64,000 nucleotides of DNA from Verrucomicrobiia bacterium (GCA_030425385.1 JAUIAH010000041.1:1-64000); one strand, 5' to 3'; positions 1-9,566 are shown, counted from the first letter of the stretch. The notes: generated by a model from the letters alone, not told the origin. Translations and numbers: made by a program.

Positions 1-42
1 GACGCAAAGGTGACCATGCGCCTGTTCGTGTTATCGTCGTAA
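1..42 (+). other. Possible 3' end of an upstream gene
   Basis: Frame 1 is open from the window edge to a TAA at 40-42 and would encode the last 13 residues of an upstream protein. Too short to identify; the reading may be chance. From 43 to 114 I see no promoter or gene. Confidence 0.25.
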
Positions 43-114
43 GGGCCGGGACAATGATCGTTTACATTCATGCACCCAATATCGCACATTTATTTAAGAT
101 GTCTTAACTAAATT

Positions 115-3100
115 GTGCGCCATTCCCAAGCGGCGTTGTTGGGCACCGACCAGAGGAGGCTTCTCACTGAGGAGAGAAGTAGTAGTTTTGCATCTTCGAT
201 CAGTGTTGACCCTGCCAGTGGAGTCGTTTTCTACAATGTTTTCGACACGGAGTTGGTGCAGACTTGTATTCGTCGTGTTGATCCTAGCACGCTAGAGCAA
301 AGCGAGTTTATTCTTAAAGGGGATGGAAACTCGCTTCATGTTACGGCGAGCGAAGTTTTTGATTTCTTTTTCGGTATTCGCCTGGCGAATCGAGCGGATG
401 CTCAACCCGAGTGGACTTCCATCACCTTTCCGTTTGCGGAGGTCGTTACTTCGGTCGCCGTCGATCCCCAGACGCAAGACATCATCTTCAGCTACCCGAC
501 GAGTGCTCGGGCTCTCGGGGTGGGTCGGTATAACCGGGGAACTCAAGAGATACTTCAGACGGTTTTTTCAGGCCTTGATGGGGAGTCGGGAGGTATCAAT
601 CTGGTGCAAGGGACTGATATTGCCTACGTGGTTGCTGATGGAGATGTTGTGGAGATTGACATCTTAACTGGGTCCGAGAGGTCGCGATTTGCTCTCGGGG
701 CCGGAGTCGGGGCTTGGGCGATTGAGGTTGGGAAGCCGGTCGAAGATCCTGCTGATTCTGAGGTATTTGGCAGCCCGCTCATCCTCGAAGGGCCTGCGAT
801 GAGTGGTGCGTTTGGAACGGAGGTCTTTGCGCTGCCTAACGGAAACCTGGTGGTTACCGATCCCGAATACGATGACGGGGCCGGAGCGGTTTATCTGTAT
901 AGCCCAGCCTTGGTTCAGATCAGCCGTCTTGCTGGGGCGGTTGCGGGTGATCGTGTTGGTTCGGGTGGGGTGACGGTGCTGCCTAGCGGGAATTTCGTGG
1001 TCGTGAGTCCAGAGTGGAATGAGCACTCGGGAGCGGTCACGTGGTGCAGTGGGAATGATGGTGTCGACGGGCTCATTTCTTCGGCCAATTCTCTGGTTGG
1101 ATCATCGGCTTACGACTCGGTTGGTTCGGGTGGTCTCACCGAACTCCCCAATGGCAGTGTTGTGGTGAGTAGTAGTTTTTGGAACGGTGGGCGGGGAGCG
1201 GCCACCTTGGTGGATGGCGATCTTGGCGTGGCCGCGCCTGTGTCGGCGTCCAATTCGCTGGTCGGCGGTTCGCCTTTTGATCAGATCAGCTCTGGCGGGA
1301 TCACCGTTTTGGCAAATGGACATTATGTGGTTTCAAGTCCTCGATGGGATCGTGAGACCGTTACTGAAGCTGGCGCGGCGACCTGGGTCGATTCGGATAC
1401 GGGAGTCACGGGACTTGTCTCCGCCAGCAATTCGCTCGTGGGATCCGCATCCTTCGACTTCGTTTCGGGCTTCGCTGATACGGGGATCGTGGCGTTGGCC
1501 AACGGGAACTATGTGGTCGCTAGCCCCTTCTGGGACAATGGGCAAACGCCTGACATAGGAGCGGCTACTTGGGGGAATGGAACGACAGGCACGGTTGGGG
1601 AGATTTCGAGTGCGAATTCGTTGGTGGGGTCGTTTGATTATGATCGAGTGAGCCAGGATGGCGTGACGGCACTCACCAATGGAAACTATGTGGTCCTTAG
1701 CAAATCTTGGAATTCGGTGTCCGGCGCCGTTACTTGGGGCGATGGTGAGAGTGGCTCAATCGGTGCGATCTCGATTACAAATTCGCTGGTAGGTCAGAAT
1801 GCTTTCTACGGAGTCGGGTCTAGAGGCGTGACGGCGCTGGCCAACGGCAACTACGTTGTTGCAACAACCAACCGAACGGCGGCGACCTGGGCTGACGGTG
1901 ATAGTGGAATAAGTGGCACGATAAGTAGTGTGAACTCGATGCTTTTCCTAGGAGCAGGCCCGATCACCGTTTACGCTTTGTCTAACGGAAATTACGTGGC
2001 TTGGAACGGAATGTCCGCGGCTGCCTGGGGTGATGGTAGCCTCGGTAGTATCGGGTTCAGGAGTTCATCCAGCACCAGGTTGGAGAATATTAAATCGGTC
2101 ACGCCCCTTTCTGACGGAAATTACGCGGTAACGGCCCCTATTGTCAACACTTCGGGTAGCACGTGGGTAAGTGGCTCAGAACCGACTTTTGGACGTATCG
2201 GATCAACCCGCTCATTTGCGGGAGCGGTTGAACCTGTTGGCGTGGTCGAACAACACGTTGATCTTGGGAACGGCCACTATCTCATTCTCACCGACACGTC
2301 AGTGACTTGGGCGGAAGGAGGCAGGCTGCTTGTTGGCGAGATTTCTCAGGCCAATTCTCTCCTGTCGGCTTGGCCTGAGAATGAACTCGCCGCTAGCGTG
2401 GCACTGTTAGCCGATGGGAACTATGTGATAGCGAGTCCGAAATGGGGGCACGTCCCAGCCACGGCGGAGGGAGCCGTTACCTGGGGAGGCGTGGGAGGCG
2501 TTCAAGGGTATGTGGACGCAAGCAATTCGATCATTGGCGATTCTTCCAATGATGAAGCTGGATCAGGAGGGGTGTTTGCGTTGCCGGGAGGCCGCTATGC
2601 GATTCATAGCCCTCTCTGGGACAATCTTTCGCGGGCGAACGCGGGTGCGATGACGCTGGTGGAACCCAAAGAGGGGACAACCGGTACCATTTCATCGTCA
2701 AACAGCCTTCTTGGGACGGTGGCGGGTGGTGGCGATTCCATGTCCCACGCTTACGATTCTCGCTATCATCGACTTCTTGTGGGCTATCCCGCCGGGAACT
2801 ATGTGGGACTTCTTGGCTTTTCTGTGGGGATCACCGTTGAACAGCCCTTGGGCGACTCGCTTGCTCGGGGAGGTCGGCGAAGTTTTGGAGAAGTCCCCGT
2901 GGGGCGAGCCATAGACCTCGAGTTCGCGATTGCCAATCGAGGCTCGGTGTCTCTCACTGGAATTGAGATCACCATGCAAGGAGATGGTTTTGAAATCGTC
3001 GAGGCGCCAGCGACGACCATCAACCCGGACGAGAGCACTGTATTCACGGTCCGCTTCTTGCCCGATCTGCCAGAGGCTCGCTCTGCCACGGTGACCATTG

Positions 3101-3597
3101 CTTACGACCATCCCTCCAATGAGACGTTTGAATTCTCGTTGGATGGTCAGGGAATCGTCTGGGGCCTGGATGCTTGGCGATCCTCGCAGTTTTCCGAAAG
3201 CGAGTTGGCCGCCCCGGCGATCTCGGCGCCTGATGCGGATCCAGACGACGATGGTTGGGTAAACCTGCTAGAGTATGTGTTGATGGGATCTCCCAAGTTT
3301 GGTGATCCTTCGCGGCCAGCCTTGTCCGGTTTCGTCGACGATAGGCTAAAGCTCAGTTTCGTTCGCGATCGGGCAGCGGTGGATATTGATCTGATGATTG
3401 AAGCTGCGGACTCGCCTGCTGGCCCATGGGACCTGGCGGCGACTAGTCATGCTGGGGGGGCATTTATCGCTGAATCCGGCTACTCAGTGGAGGAGGACAC
3501 GCCCGCAGGGCGGGTGGTCGTGGCTGACAAGCGCCAGCTGTCCGCTCCGCTCTATCTGCGCCGGTTCTTGCGGCTAACGGCTGTGCTGAACGAGTAG
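115..3597 (+). CDS. Large repeat protein: propeller-like N-terminus, ~50-aa repeats, choice-of-anchor D, C-terminal module
   Basis: A 1160-residue protein of unknown function, probably a surface or secreted protein. Residues about 20-225 look like beta-propeller blades. Residues about 225-905 are many imperfect ~50-residue repeats built around phrases such as 'ANGNYVV', 'GAATWG' and 'SANSLVG', resembling a repeat of unknown function (DUF5649-like, from memory). Residues about 925-1012 look like a choice-of-anchor D (Ig-like) domain. Residues 1017-1160 are a module also found at the end of the next gene and as an orphan at 7087-7350. The start is a GTG directly after an in-frame TAA at 109-111. 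No signal peptide is visible, which is odd for such a protein, so the 5' end is probably truncated or frameshifted. Frame and repeats make the CDS certain; the role is unknown. Confidence 0.8.
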   Translation: MRHSQAALLGTDQRRLLTEERSSSFASSISVDPASGVVFYNVFDTELVQTCIRRVDPSTLEQSEFILKGDGNSLHVTASEVFDFFFGIRLANRADAQPEWTSITFPFAEVVTSVAVDPQTQDIIFSYPTSARALGVGRYNRGTQEILQTVFSGLDGESGGINLVQGTDIAYVVADGDVVEIDILTGSERSRFALGAGVGAWAIEVGKPVEDPADSEVFGSPLILEGPAMSGAFGTEVFALPNGNLVVTDPEYDDGAGAVYLYSPALVQISRLAGAVAGDRVGSGGVTVLPSGNFVVVSPEWNEHSGAVTWCSGNDGVDGLISSANSLVGSSAYDSVGSGGLTELPNGSVVVSSSFWNGGRGAATLVDGDLGVAAPVSASNSLVGGSPFDQISSGGITVLANGHYVVSSPRWDRETVTEAGAATWVDSDTGVTGLVSASNSLVGSASFDFVSGFADTGIVALANGNYVVASPFWDNGQTPDIGAATWGNGTTGTVGEISSANSLVGSFDYDRVSQDGVTALTNGNYVVLSKSWNSVSGAVTWGDGESGSIGAISITNSLVGQNAFYGVGSRGVTALANGNYVVATTNRTAATWADGDSGISGTISSVNSMLFLGAGPITVYALSNGNYVAWNGMSAAAWGDGSLGSIGFRSSSSTRLENIKSVTPLSDGNYAVTAPIVNTSGSTWVSGSEPTFGRIGSTRSFAGAVEPVGVVEQHVDLGNGHYLILTDTSVTWAEGGRLLVGEISQANSLLSAWPENELAASVALLADGNYVIASPKWGHVPATAEGAVTWGGVGGVQGYVDASNSIIGDSSNDEAGSGGVFALPGGRYAIHSPLWDNLSRANAGAMTLVEPKEGTTGTISSSNSLLGTVAGGGDSMSHAYDSRYHRLLVGYPAGNYVGLLGFSVGITVEQPLGDSLARGGRRSFGEVPVGRAIDLEFAIANRGSVSLTGIEITMQGDGFEIVEAPATTINPDESTVFTVRFLPDLPEARSATVTIAYDHPSNETFEFSLDGQGIVWGLDAWRSSQFSESELAAPAISAPDADPDDDGWVNLLEYVLMGSPKFGDPSRPALSGFVDDRLKLSFVRDRAAVDIDLMIEAADSPAGPWDLAATSHAGGAFIAESGYSVEEDTPAGRVVVADKRQLSAPLYLRRFLRLTAVLNE

Positions 3598-3703
3598 GTT
3601 CGCCGGTCCATTTCTGGATCGCAGCATAGAATACGCAGCCATTTCCAGAATCTTGGAAGTCAGAAAGTCTTGAATTCTAACGTAGAACAAGCAGTTTTTG
3701 ACC

Positions 3704-5740
3704 ATGCCACGTTTTCTTCTCCGAACGCAGTTTTTCCTTTTCTTGGCGATCGCCGGAGCCCTGGGGAACAACCGGCCCAACTTTATCTTTATCCTCGCTG
3801 ATGACCTTGGATGGGGAGATCTGGCATGCTATGGGCATCCGTACGTTCAGACACCCAATCTCGACGCCCTTGCTGCCAACGGCATGCTCTTCGAACAGGC
3901 GTATGCTAGTGGCGTGGTGTGTGGCCCTTCACGAGTGGCTCTTATTTCAGGGCGATTCCCAGCAGAATTCGGAATCAGCACGATCTTTCAGACTCCTGCT
4001 GTGAATCGAGCAAATGGGATGCCAGATTGGCTCGATCCAAACCTCCCAACCCTTCCACGCCTGCTTCGAGATGCAGGCTACAGGACTTTCCATACTGGTA
4101 AATGGCACCTCGGGAACAATTCTCCATCGCCAGATAATTACGGCTATGACGACTATCGAACGCGGGGTTATGGCGACAGCAGTTTGGCCATCAACTCAAA
4201 CCGATTCTGGCGGGATTGTACGGCGATCACCGTTGATGATGCTCTCGAGTTTATTGCCAAAACCAAGGAGACTGGCGAGCCATTCTACATCGATTTGTGG
4301 ACCAACAGCGGCCATCTTCCAATTGCTCCGCTGGACGAATCTTACGAGCCCTATGTCAATTTAGAGGCCTCCCCTTCCGATTTTCCGTCACCAACCCGCG
4401 AGTATCTAGAAGAAGTCGACGAAACCTATGGTGATGACTTGAGCGATCGGTTTCGACGGTGGTGTGCGACACTAACCCAGATGGACTTGCACATTGGTCG
4501 CTTGATGAAAGGCTTGGAAGAGTTTGGAGTGGCAGACAATACAGTCGTGGTCTTCTCAAGCGACAACGGCCCTGAGCAGCACTACATTCAAATCGGAATC
4601 ACCAATCCCGGTGTCAGTTCTGCAGGCCCCTTTCGCGGGCGGAAGCGCCGAATTTCCGAGGGAGGCATCAGGATGCCGTTCATCGTTCAATGGCCTTCGG
4701 GAATCCTTCCCAACCAGCGCAACCGCGATGCGGTCATCGCTGGTGTTGACTGGCTGCCGACTGCCTGCGATTTGGCGGGTGTTCGCGTTCCTCGGGACCT
4801 TCCTGGAACAAGCTTCGCTGAGGCGCTACGTTCCGAGCCGTTCCAACGCGAATCGGCTTTATTCTGGAAAACCAATTCCGGACACATCGCGCTAAGGCGA
4901 GACGACTGGAAATATAAGATCTATACCGACGAACGTGGGCACGAGTTGCACTTGCTCAAGGATACGGGCGAGGCCATTAACCTGATCGACCTGGCGATTA
5001 CCCAGCGTCAATTGGAGAACGAACTGACATCTTGGAATCAATCTCTCACCCCATCCTCTCCTACCGTGACCACCTCGCCAATCACTGGCTCGATCTTCGA
5101 TGGGTTCAAGCTAGATCTGGAAGCCCACGGCACAGCAATGCCCCCTCCTTCCTACCGCTGGTATCACGATAACCAGCCGCTTGAGGAGTCCAAGTTGGTG
5201 CGTGGAGTCCGGAGCCCCTACCTCACGATTACCCATGCAACTCTGCGCAACGCTGGTCAATATCACTGCGTCATCGAGAACTCGGAGGGCTCGATCGCTT
5301 CTGAGAAAGCAATGGTGACAGTCGTAGCCCCAACCTACGAAACGTGGAGTGCCCAATTTGGTGAGCTGTCTGAACAGGAGAAGCAGCCAGGGGCGGACCC
5401 AGACGCTGATGGATGGGACAACCTGTTAGAGTATGCTTTGCGAATGGATCCGATTGATGGTGATTTGTCCGACGCCATTTTCGAGGGATCCAATGATGGG
5501 CGATTAAAGCTGGCGTTCGTCCGCAATCGTGCCGCCGCTGATTTATCTTACGTTGTTGAAGCGGCGACTTCTCTTAAGGGGCCTTGGGAAATCGCCGCAT
5601 CAAGTAACCTTGGCGGGCCGTTTCTGGCGGCCCCAGGCTTCTCTGTGGAGCTGGACAATACCGACGGCCGGGTTGTCGTTGCGGACAGCCAATCTTTCTC
5701 AGCCAGAGGTTTTTTCCGCTTAACGGTAATTGCACAATAG
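3704..5740 (+). CDS. Exported sulfatase with Ig-like domain and shared C-terminal module
   Basis: Type I sulfatase (alkaline phosphatase superfamily) that would hydrolyse sulfate esters, most likely on sulfated polysaccharides, outside the cytoplasm. Start chosen at ATG 3704 because it gives a clean signal peptide (hydrophobic run after RFLLRTQ, ending near ALG); an in-frame TTG lies two codons upstream. The metal-binding Asp pair (ILADDLGWGD) is near residue 33. The CGPSR motif (Cys about residue 73) is the C-x-P-S-R site converted to formylglycine by an anaerobic or aerobic maturase not present in this window. The catalytic domain ends near residue 445. An I-set Ig-like domain follows (about 455-545), then the 134-residue C-terminal module shared with the previous gene. 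Tentative role: carbohydrate desulfation, with the C-terminal module used for secretion or anchoring. Confidence 0.93.
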   Translation: MPRFLLRTQFFLFLAIAGALGNNRPNFIFILADDLGWGDLACYGHPYVQTPNLDALAANGMLFEQAYASGVVCGPSRVALISGRFPAEFGISTIFQTPAVNRANGMPDWLDPNLPTLPRLLRDAGYRTFHTGKWHLGNNSPSPDNYGYDDYRTRGYGDSSLAINSNRFWRDCTAITVDDALEFIAKTKETGEPFYIDLWTNSGHLPIAPLDESYEPYVNLEASPSDFPSPTREYLEEVDETYGDDLSDRFRRWCATLTQMDLHIGRLMKGLEEFGVADNTVVVFSSDNGPEQHYIQIGITNPGVSSAGPFRGRKRRISEGGIRMPFIVQWPSGILPNQRNRDAVIAGVDWLPTACDLAGVRVPRDLPGTSFAEALRSEPFQRESALFWKTNSGHIALRRDDWKYKIYTDERGHELHLLKDTGEAINLIDLAITQRQLENELTSWNQSLTPSSPTVTTSPITGSIFDGFKLDLEAHGTAMPPPSYRWYHDNQPLEESKLVRGVRSPYLTITHATLRNAGQYHCVIENSEGSIASEKAMVTVVAPTYETWSAQFGELSEQEKQPGADPDADGWDNLLEYALRMDPIDGDLSDAIFEGSNDGRLKLAFVRNRAAADLSYVVEAATSLKGPWEIAASSNLGGPFLAAPGFSVELDNTDGRVVVADSQSFSARGFFRLTVIAQ

Positions 5741-5781
5741 ATCGTAGCGCATCACTTGCGCGGCTACTCTATCGACACCCC

Positions 5782-5916
5782 ATGAGCACAATCGTTTCAC
5801 TCACCATCCTTTGCATGACCGTCATCTTGCCATTGACGGCCATCTTCCTGTTCACGCGCAAGCGCACTTGGTGCGTGTCAGCTGCGACGCGTCGCCGGAT
5901 TCGCAGACGCGTTTGA
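5782..5916 (+). other. Short ORF with one membrane segment, possibly a gene fragment
   Basis: ATG 5782 opens a 44-codon frame whose first 24 residues form a hydrophobic helix followed by FTRKR. It resembles the start of a small membrane protein. The 3' half overlaps the antisense polX fragment and reads as basic low-complexity sequence, so only about 5782-5870 looks like original coding sequence. It may be the 5' remnant of a gene cut at the same junction that truncates polX. Confidence 0.3.
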
Positions 5917-6280
5917 GGTCCGCGATGGAGGCGACACCAAGATGCGTGTGGAGAGCCTTGATCTTCTTGGGACCGAGGCCGGGGATGTGAAAGAGTTGAA
6001 AGAGTTCGAAGATGGTGTCGGGAAACTCGGCCGGAAGTTTCTGATGATACTCCATTTCCCCCTCGGTCACCAACTGATGCACCTTCGTCGCGAGCGCCTC
6101 GCCGAAGCCCTTGATCTCGGTCAGTTTGTTGTCCCGCGCTTTCTGAAGGAAGTCTTCTCCGTAGTTGGCAATGGTGTCCGCGCCATTGCGATAGGCGCGT
6201 GTCTTGAAGGGGTTCTCGCCCTTGAGTTCTAGCAAGAGCGCGATTTCTTCTAAGACGGCGATGATCTCCTCACAAGTCAT
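5852..6280 (-). pseudogene. polX: Truncated PolX family DNA polymerase (N-terminal HhH domain only)
   Basis: The 142 residues match the N-terminal part of bacterial PolX (DNA polymerase beta-like, base-excision repair): the opening 'LEEIALLLELKGENPFKTRAYRNGA' region (positions about 9-33) and the helix-hairpin-helix 'IPGLGPKKIKALHTHLG' near residues 98-115. Bacterial PolX proteins are usually about 570 residues with a palm polymerase domain and a C-terminal PHP domain; both are absent. Homology seems to stop after about residue 135 (near 5875), followed by a few non-homologous residues and a stop. The missing part is not elsewhere in the window. This is a remnant; it could still make a small DNA-binding protein. 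Confidence 0.75.
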
Positions 6281-6334
6281 GCCGCCACCGTGGAGAAATT
6301 CGTTCTAGCGACAAGGAATTTCGTCGGGCTTCGG

Positions 6335-7086
6335 CTAGCGATGCCGGTAGGCCAGGCTGGCCAAGTCATGAGTGGTTTGATGATAGCCCGAGTACAAAAT
6401 GCCAGCATCGGGATCAATGTAGGAGGTCCGTTCATCAATCTCGCTCCAACCCCGGCGGAAATAGAGGCGTCCATCGCGGTGTTCCGTTCTGCCGAGCCAC
6501 CATCGGGAGTCATCGACGTCGTAGGAAACGAACGCACTGAGACTATCTTCAGCCCGTTCGACCCGGAAGGTCGAGTTGTAGAAATCGGAACGCGGTCTCT
6601 GCACTAACGTTATCCGATGCGCTGGCGTATCCACCGGGAGTTCCATTCGCCATCCGGTAAGGGAATCGAATGCCCAAGGAATCGTCGGCGCGAAGAACCC
6701 AATGGAGATGAGTGAAAGAACCAAACCGATCGTCCCAGCTGCACCTCGAAGGTCGGAAACAAAGTCCCGCAATTGCACCGCGCGATCCGCTAAAGCCGAA
6801 AGCCGCGCAGCAAACCCTGAATCGGTCCCAATCGCGCTGCTAACTTCCGCTTGCACATTGACCAGCTCACCGGGATCACAGGGCAAATTGCTCAGCGAGG
6901 CGCCAATGTAAGCATCCAAAGGACCGGCATCGGCAAGGTCGAGAAAGACAACGACTTGATCCAAGCCTGATTAATCGCGCCAAGTTTGGCGTCGATCTTT
7001 GCGAGGCTTTCACCTGCCAGATCTAGGTTGGGAATTTCATTGATCACACAATCCGTAATCAGTTGATCAATCTCACCGTCGCTCAA
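6335..7086 (-). pseudogene. Frameshifted coiled-coil/one-membrane-segment protein
   Basis: Two minus-strand frames join into one plausible protein. Frame A (7086 down to about 6955) encodes 'ESLAKIDAKLGAINQAW', a helical coiled-coil type start. Frame B (about 6964 to 6335) continues with a helical region (DSGFAARLSALADRAVQLRDF), a hydrophobic segment (GTIGLVLSLISIGFFAP) and a beta-rich tail. Frame B is closed by a TAA just upstream of the overlap, so a single frameshift near 6955-6965 explains the break. No family recognised. The 5' end coincides with the point where the plus-strand orphan module (7087-7350) starts, so the gene may also be truncated there. A sequencing error is an alternative explanation for the frameshift. 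Confidence 0.5.
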
Positions 7087-7350
7087 CCCGACGACCGCTT
7101 GAAGCTTAGCTTTGTGCGCGATCGGGCGGCGATGGATGTCGATTTGATCGTGGAAGCGGCGGCATCACCAGCGGGTCCTTGGGAGGTGGCAGCCGTCAGT
7201 CAAGCTGGCGGGCAATTCCTGCCTCAGACCGGCTATCTCATCGAGGAAGATCGTGTGGATGGGCGCGTGGTGATTGCCGACAAGGAGGTCGTTTTCAATC
7301 CGGTCCTCATGCGGCGCTTCTTGCGCTTGACGGCGACCCTACGGGAGTAG
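7063..7350 (+). pseudogene. Orphan copy of the shared C-terminal module
   Basis: From about 7087 the frame encodes 'DDRLKLSFVRDRAA' and continues to 'RRFLRLTATLRE', about 65% identical by hand count over 86 residues to the end of the protein at 115-3597 and clearly related to the end of the sulfatase. The body of the parent protein is missing; the first eight codons (7063-7086) are antisense to the neighbouring gene. It is therefore the 3' remnant of a third large exported protein left after a rearrangement. No start codon or RBS worth trusting. Confidence 0.7.
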
Positions 7351-7696
7351 GCGGACCTGAAAGTCTTTACCCAGTTGATCTCGCTGATCGTCTGCAAGTT
7401 GGGCTATGGCGCTGTGATTTCGGTCACGGTGCTCATTGATTGTTTCAAGGTGTTGGGCGTTGGCTCGGTGCGGGGCACCGAGCTGGCGGATACCGCATTC
7501 CAATCATTGCGACTCATTCCTGAGAAGATCGCGGGGTCGCCAGTGGCTCTTGTTTGAGAAAGCCGCTGAACCCTGATTATTAAGTTCTCTGTAATCTCAA
7601 GTCGCTCCGATTTCTAACCAGCTTTCCCCACCGCCTCCCCACGAGGCGTGCTGTGACGAGTTCGGGTCGGTGATCCTCTCTATCTTCGCGCCCATC
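7351..7696. other. Stretch without a convincing gene
   Basis: Short open frames occur (for example 7375-7557 on the plus strand) but none has a recognisable protein or clear RBS. The segment lies at the right edge of the fragment scar and may be degenerate coding sequence. It must also hold the promoter of the response regulator at 7697. Confidence 0.4.
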
Positions 7697-8140
7697 ATGA
7701 ATCGTAAACGCCTCCTGATCGTGGATGATGATGCCACGGTCCGGGCTTCTCTCCGTCTCTTCCTTGAGGAACGTTTCCATCTCGTCGAGACGGAATCCGT
7801 CCCTTCCGCTAACAATGCGCTTGCCGATCAGGCATTCGATGCCGTCATCCTCGACATTCAGATGCCCGGTGTTGATGGACTCCAAGCGCTACGAGAATGG
7901 CATCCCAGATTTCCCAATCTCCCCATTCTCATTCTGACAGGATACGCCGACGACGCCATGGTAGAGCAGGTCTTGGCTCTGGGTGCACGCGGCCTCATGC
8001 GGAAGCCCTTCGAGTTCATCGCGCTTCTGACGACCCTGCATGAGATGACTGGCTTGCCCACGGAATCGATCCCTGCTCGTCGCTCCCCTAGCGCGACCGT
8101 GGTCCGAACAGCGGCACCATCTCGAGCCCCTGCTCCATGA
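7697..8140 (+). CDS. Stand-alone response regulator receiver protein
   Basis: CheY-like receiver domain occupying nearly the whole 147-residue protein. The acidic triad is D10-D12 region (IVDDD), phosphoacceptor D53 (VILDIQMPG), T81 (ILTG) and K103 (RKPF). A 30-residue Ser/Ala/Pro/Arg-rich tail follows with no output domain. Start placed at ATG 7697, giving the standard 'MNRKRLLIVDDD' opening; a GTG nine codons upstream is possible but less likely. No kinase is adjacent; the hybrid histidine kinase at 30889-33300 is the only one in the window. The 3' end overlaps the convergent AsmA-like gene by about 50 bases. Confidence 0.9.
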   Translation: MNRKRLLIVDDDATVRASLRLFLEERFHLVETESVPSANNALADQAFDAVILDIQMPGVDGLQALREWHPRFPNLPILILTGYADDAMVEQVLALGARGLMRKPFEFIALLTTLHEMTGLPTESIPARRSPSATVVRTAAPSRAPAP

Positions 8141-9566
8141 CGGTATCCGCCTGATCGAGGACGGCGTTGCCCAGATCATCTATCGCTGTGCCCGTCGGTC
8201 CACCTAACAAACGGCTTGCTGTCCCTAACACACTTCGACTCACTCCCAAGGCAGTATTGGCACCAGCCTCTACGGTGCCCGTCACCAATGCCTGACGCAG
8301 ACGCGGACTCAGATCTTCTTGGGGCTGTGACAGGGTGCCGCCCAGTCGCATGGTCGTCCAGAGGTATCCCGAGCGTGCTTCTGTGAAGACCCGTTTCTCC
8401 GCGCCAGGAAGCCATTTGAGAACATCACGCACCACGCCTACTTGAAACGTACCAGCAAGCGTGCGTGTCGCCATTTCATCGAATGGTCGACTAACGTGCA
8501 CTTTCCCTAACACCTGTAGCAACCGATCTGACTTCAAGGTGAAGTCTTCTAAAACGAGCACCTCGTCTTCGTAGCGAAACTGCGCGTGCGCCTCGTGCAA
8601 GACCAAGCGTCGTAGGCGCTCCGTCCGCGCGTAGTCTGCGAGCTTATCGAGCACCGGTAGAGCCATGAGAACTCCGTCTTTCAATCGAATCTCGCCTTCA
8701 TGTCGCCAGCTTAGGGGTTCTGATAGGACGCCGCGGGTGTTCATGGCAACGTGCATTTCCCCTAACAATCGTTGACGCCAATCAGGACGGAACACGCGAT
8801 CCCCCCGCAGGCCATCTAACTGAGAACGAAGCGCGAGTTTTCTGGGCTTTCCTCCCAGATCACCCGAAAGCCGGAGCTTCGCATGGTCGAAGATCTCCAA
8901 GGTGGCCTCTTCCAAGTAGGCGCGCCCTGCGCCAAACCGGCCTCGCATGTCTACCAATGTCATCGGCTCCTCTTCACCCAGTTTAGCCATCCCTCCTGAG
9001 CCCTCGAAACGCCAGCCGGTGTCCGTTGGGCTGAGTCGCACGCGCATCCCTCCTCCTTTCAAGGAGTCCCCTACGGCAACGAGAAGGTCCTCGATCAGCA
9101 ATTCACTCACTTCCGCCTTTTGAGGCGTCCATCGACTCCAGAAGGAGGGCGACGGCGTCCTCTCAGACGCCCTGAATGGCGCATCGCTCGCAGTCGGGGC
9201 AAGGTTCACCATCGCACGATTCACTGTCACTTTCTCCACTTCCCACGCCTCTCGACGGAACGACCCAAAGTCGACAACGGCTCGGATGCCCTGCGCATCC
9301 ACTTCCTCTAACGAGCCCTTCCCATCTCCATGAAAGCGTGCCGAGTAGACCGAAGACCCCGTCCATCGGAAGGTATCGAAAGCACCGTCCACTTGCAGGA
9401 CGGAGGCAACGTGATCGCTCAGCAGTTCGCGAAACGCATCGCTTTTCAAGTAGCGCTTGGCACCGAGTGTCAGACCTCCCGCGCCCAATCCAAGCAACGC
9501 GAGGGCACTCAAAGGCACCCACCACATCCAAGCACGTTTACGGTGGTGGCGAGATCGGCGAGGCAT
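8088..9566 (-). CDS. AsmA-like inner-membrane anchored protein
   Basis: Protein of about 492 residues with one N-terminal membrane segment (WWVPLSALALLGLGAGGL) and a long beta-rich periplasmic part. The C-terminal half (DGVLMALPVLDKLADY ... LTLKSDRL-like stretches, FTLKSDRLLQVLGKVHV) is typical of AsmA/DUF3971-type proteins, which take part in lipid transport or outer-membrane homeostasis. Start placed at ATG 9566 (MPRRSRHHRKRAW), with a preceding ATG codon and a further ATG at 9596 as alternatives. It is convergent with the response regulator and divergent from the ABC transporter. No specific substrate can be inferred. Confidence 0.7.
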   Translation of the reverse strand: MPRRSRHHRKRAWMWWVPLSALALLGLGAGGLTLGAKRYLKSDAFRELLSDHVASVLQVDGAFDTFRWTGSSVYSARFHGDGKGSLEEVDAQGIRAVVDFGSFRREAWEVEKVTVNRAMVNLAPTASDAPFRASERTPSPSFWSRWTPQKAEVSELLIEDLLVAVGDSLKGGGMRVRLSPTDTGWRFEGSGGMAKLGEEEPMTLVDMRGRFGAGRAYLEEATLEIFDHAKLRLSGDLGGKPRKLALRSQLDGLRGDRVFRPDWRQRLLGEMHVAMNTRGVLSEPLSWRHEGEIRLKDGVLMALPVLDKLADYARTERLRRLVLHEAHAQFRYEDEVLVLEDFTLKSDRLLQVLGKVHVSRPFDEMATRTLAGTFQVGVVRDVLKWLPGAEKRVFTEARSGYLWTTMRLGGTLSQPQEDLSPRLRQALVTGTVEAGANTALGVSRSVLGTASRLLGGPTGTAIDDLGNAVLDQADTVMEQGLEMVPLFGPRSR

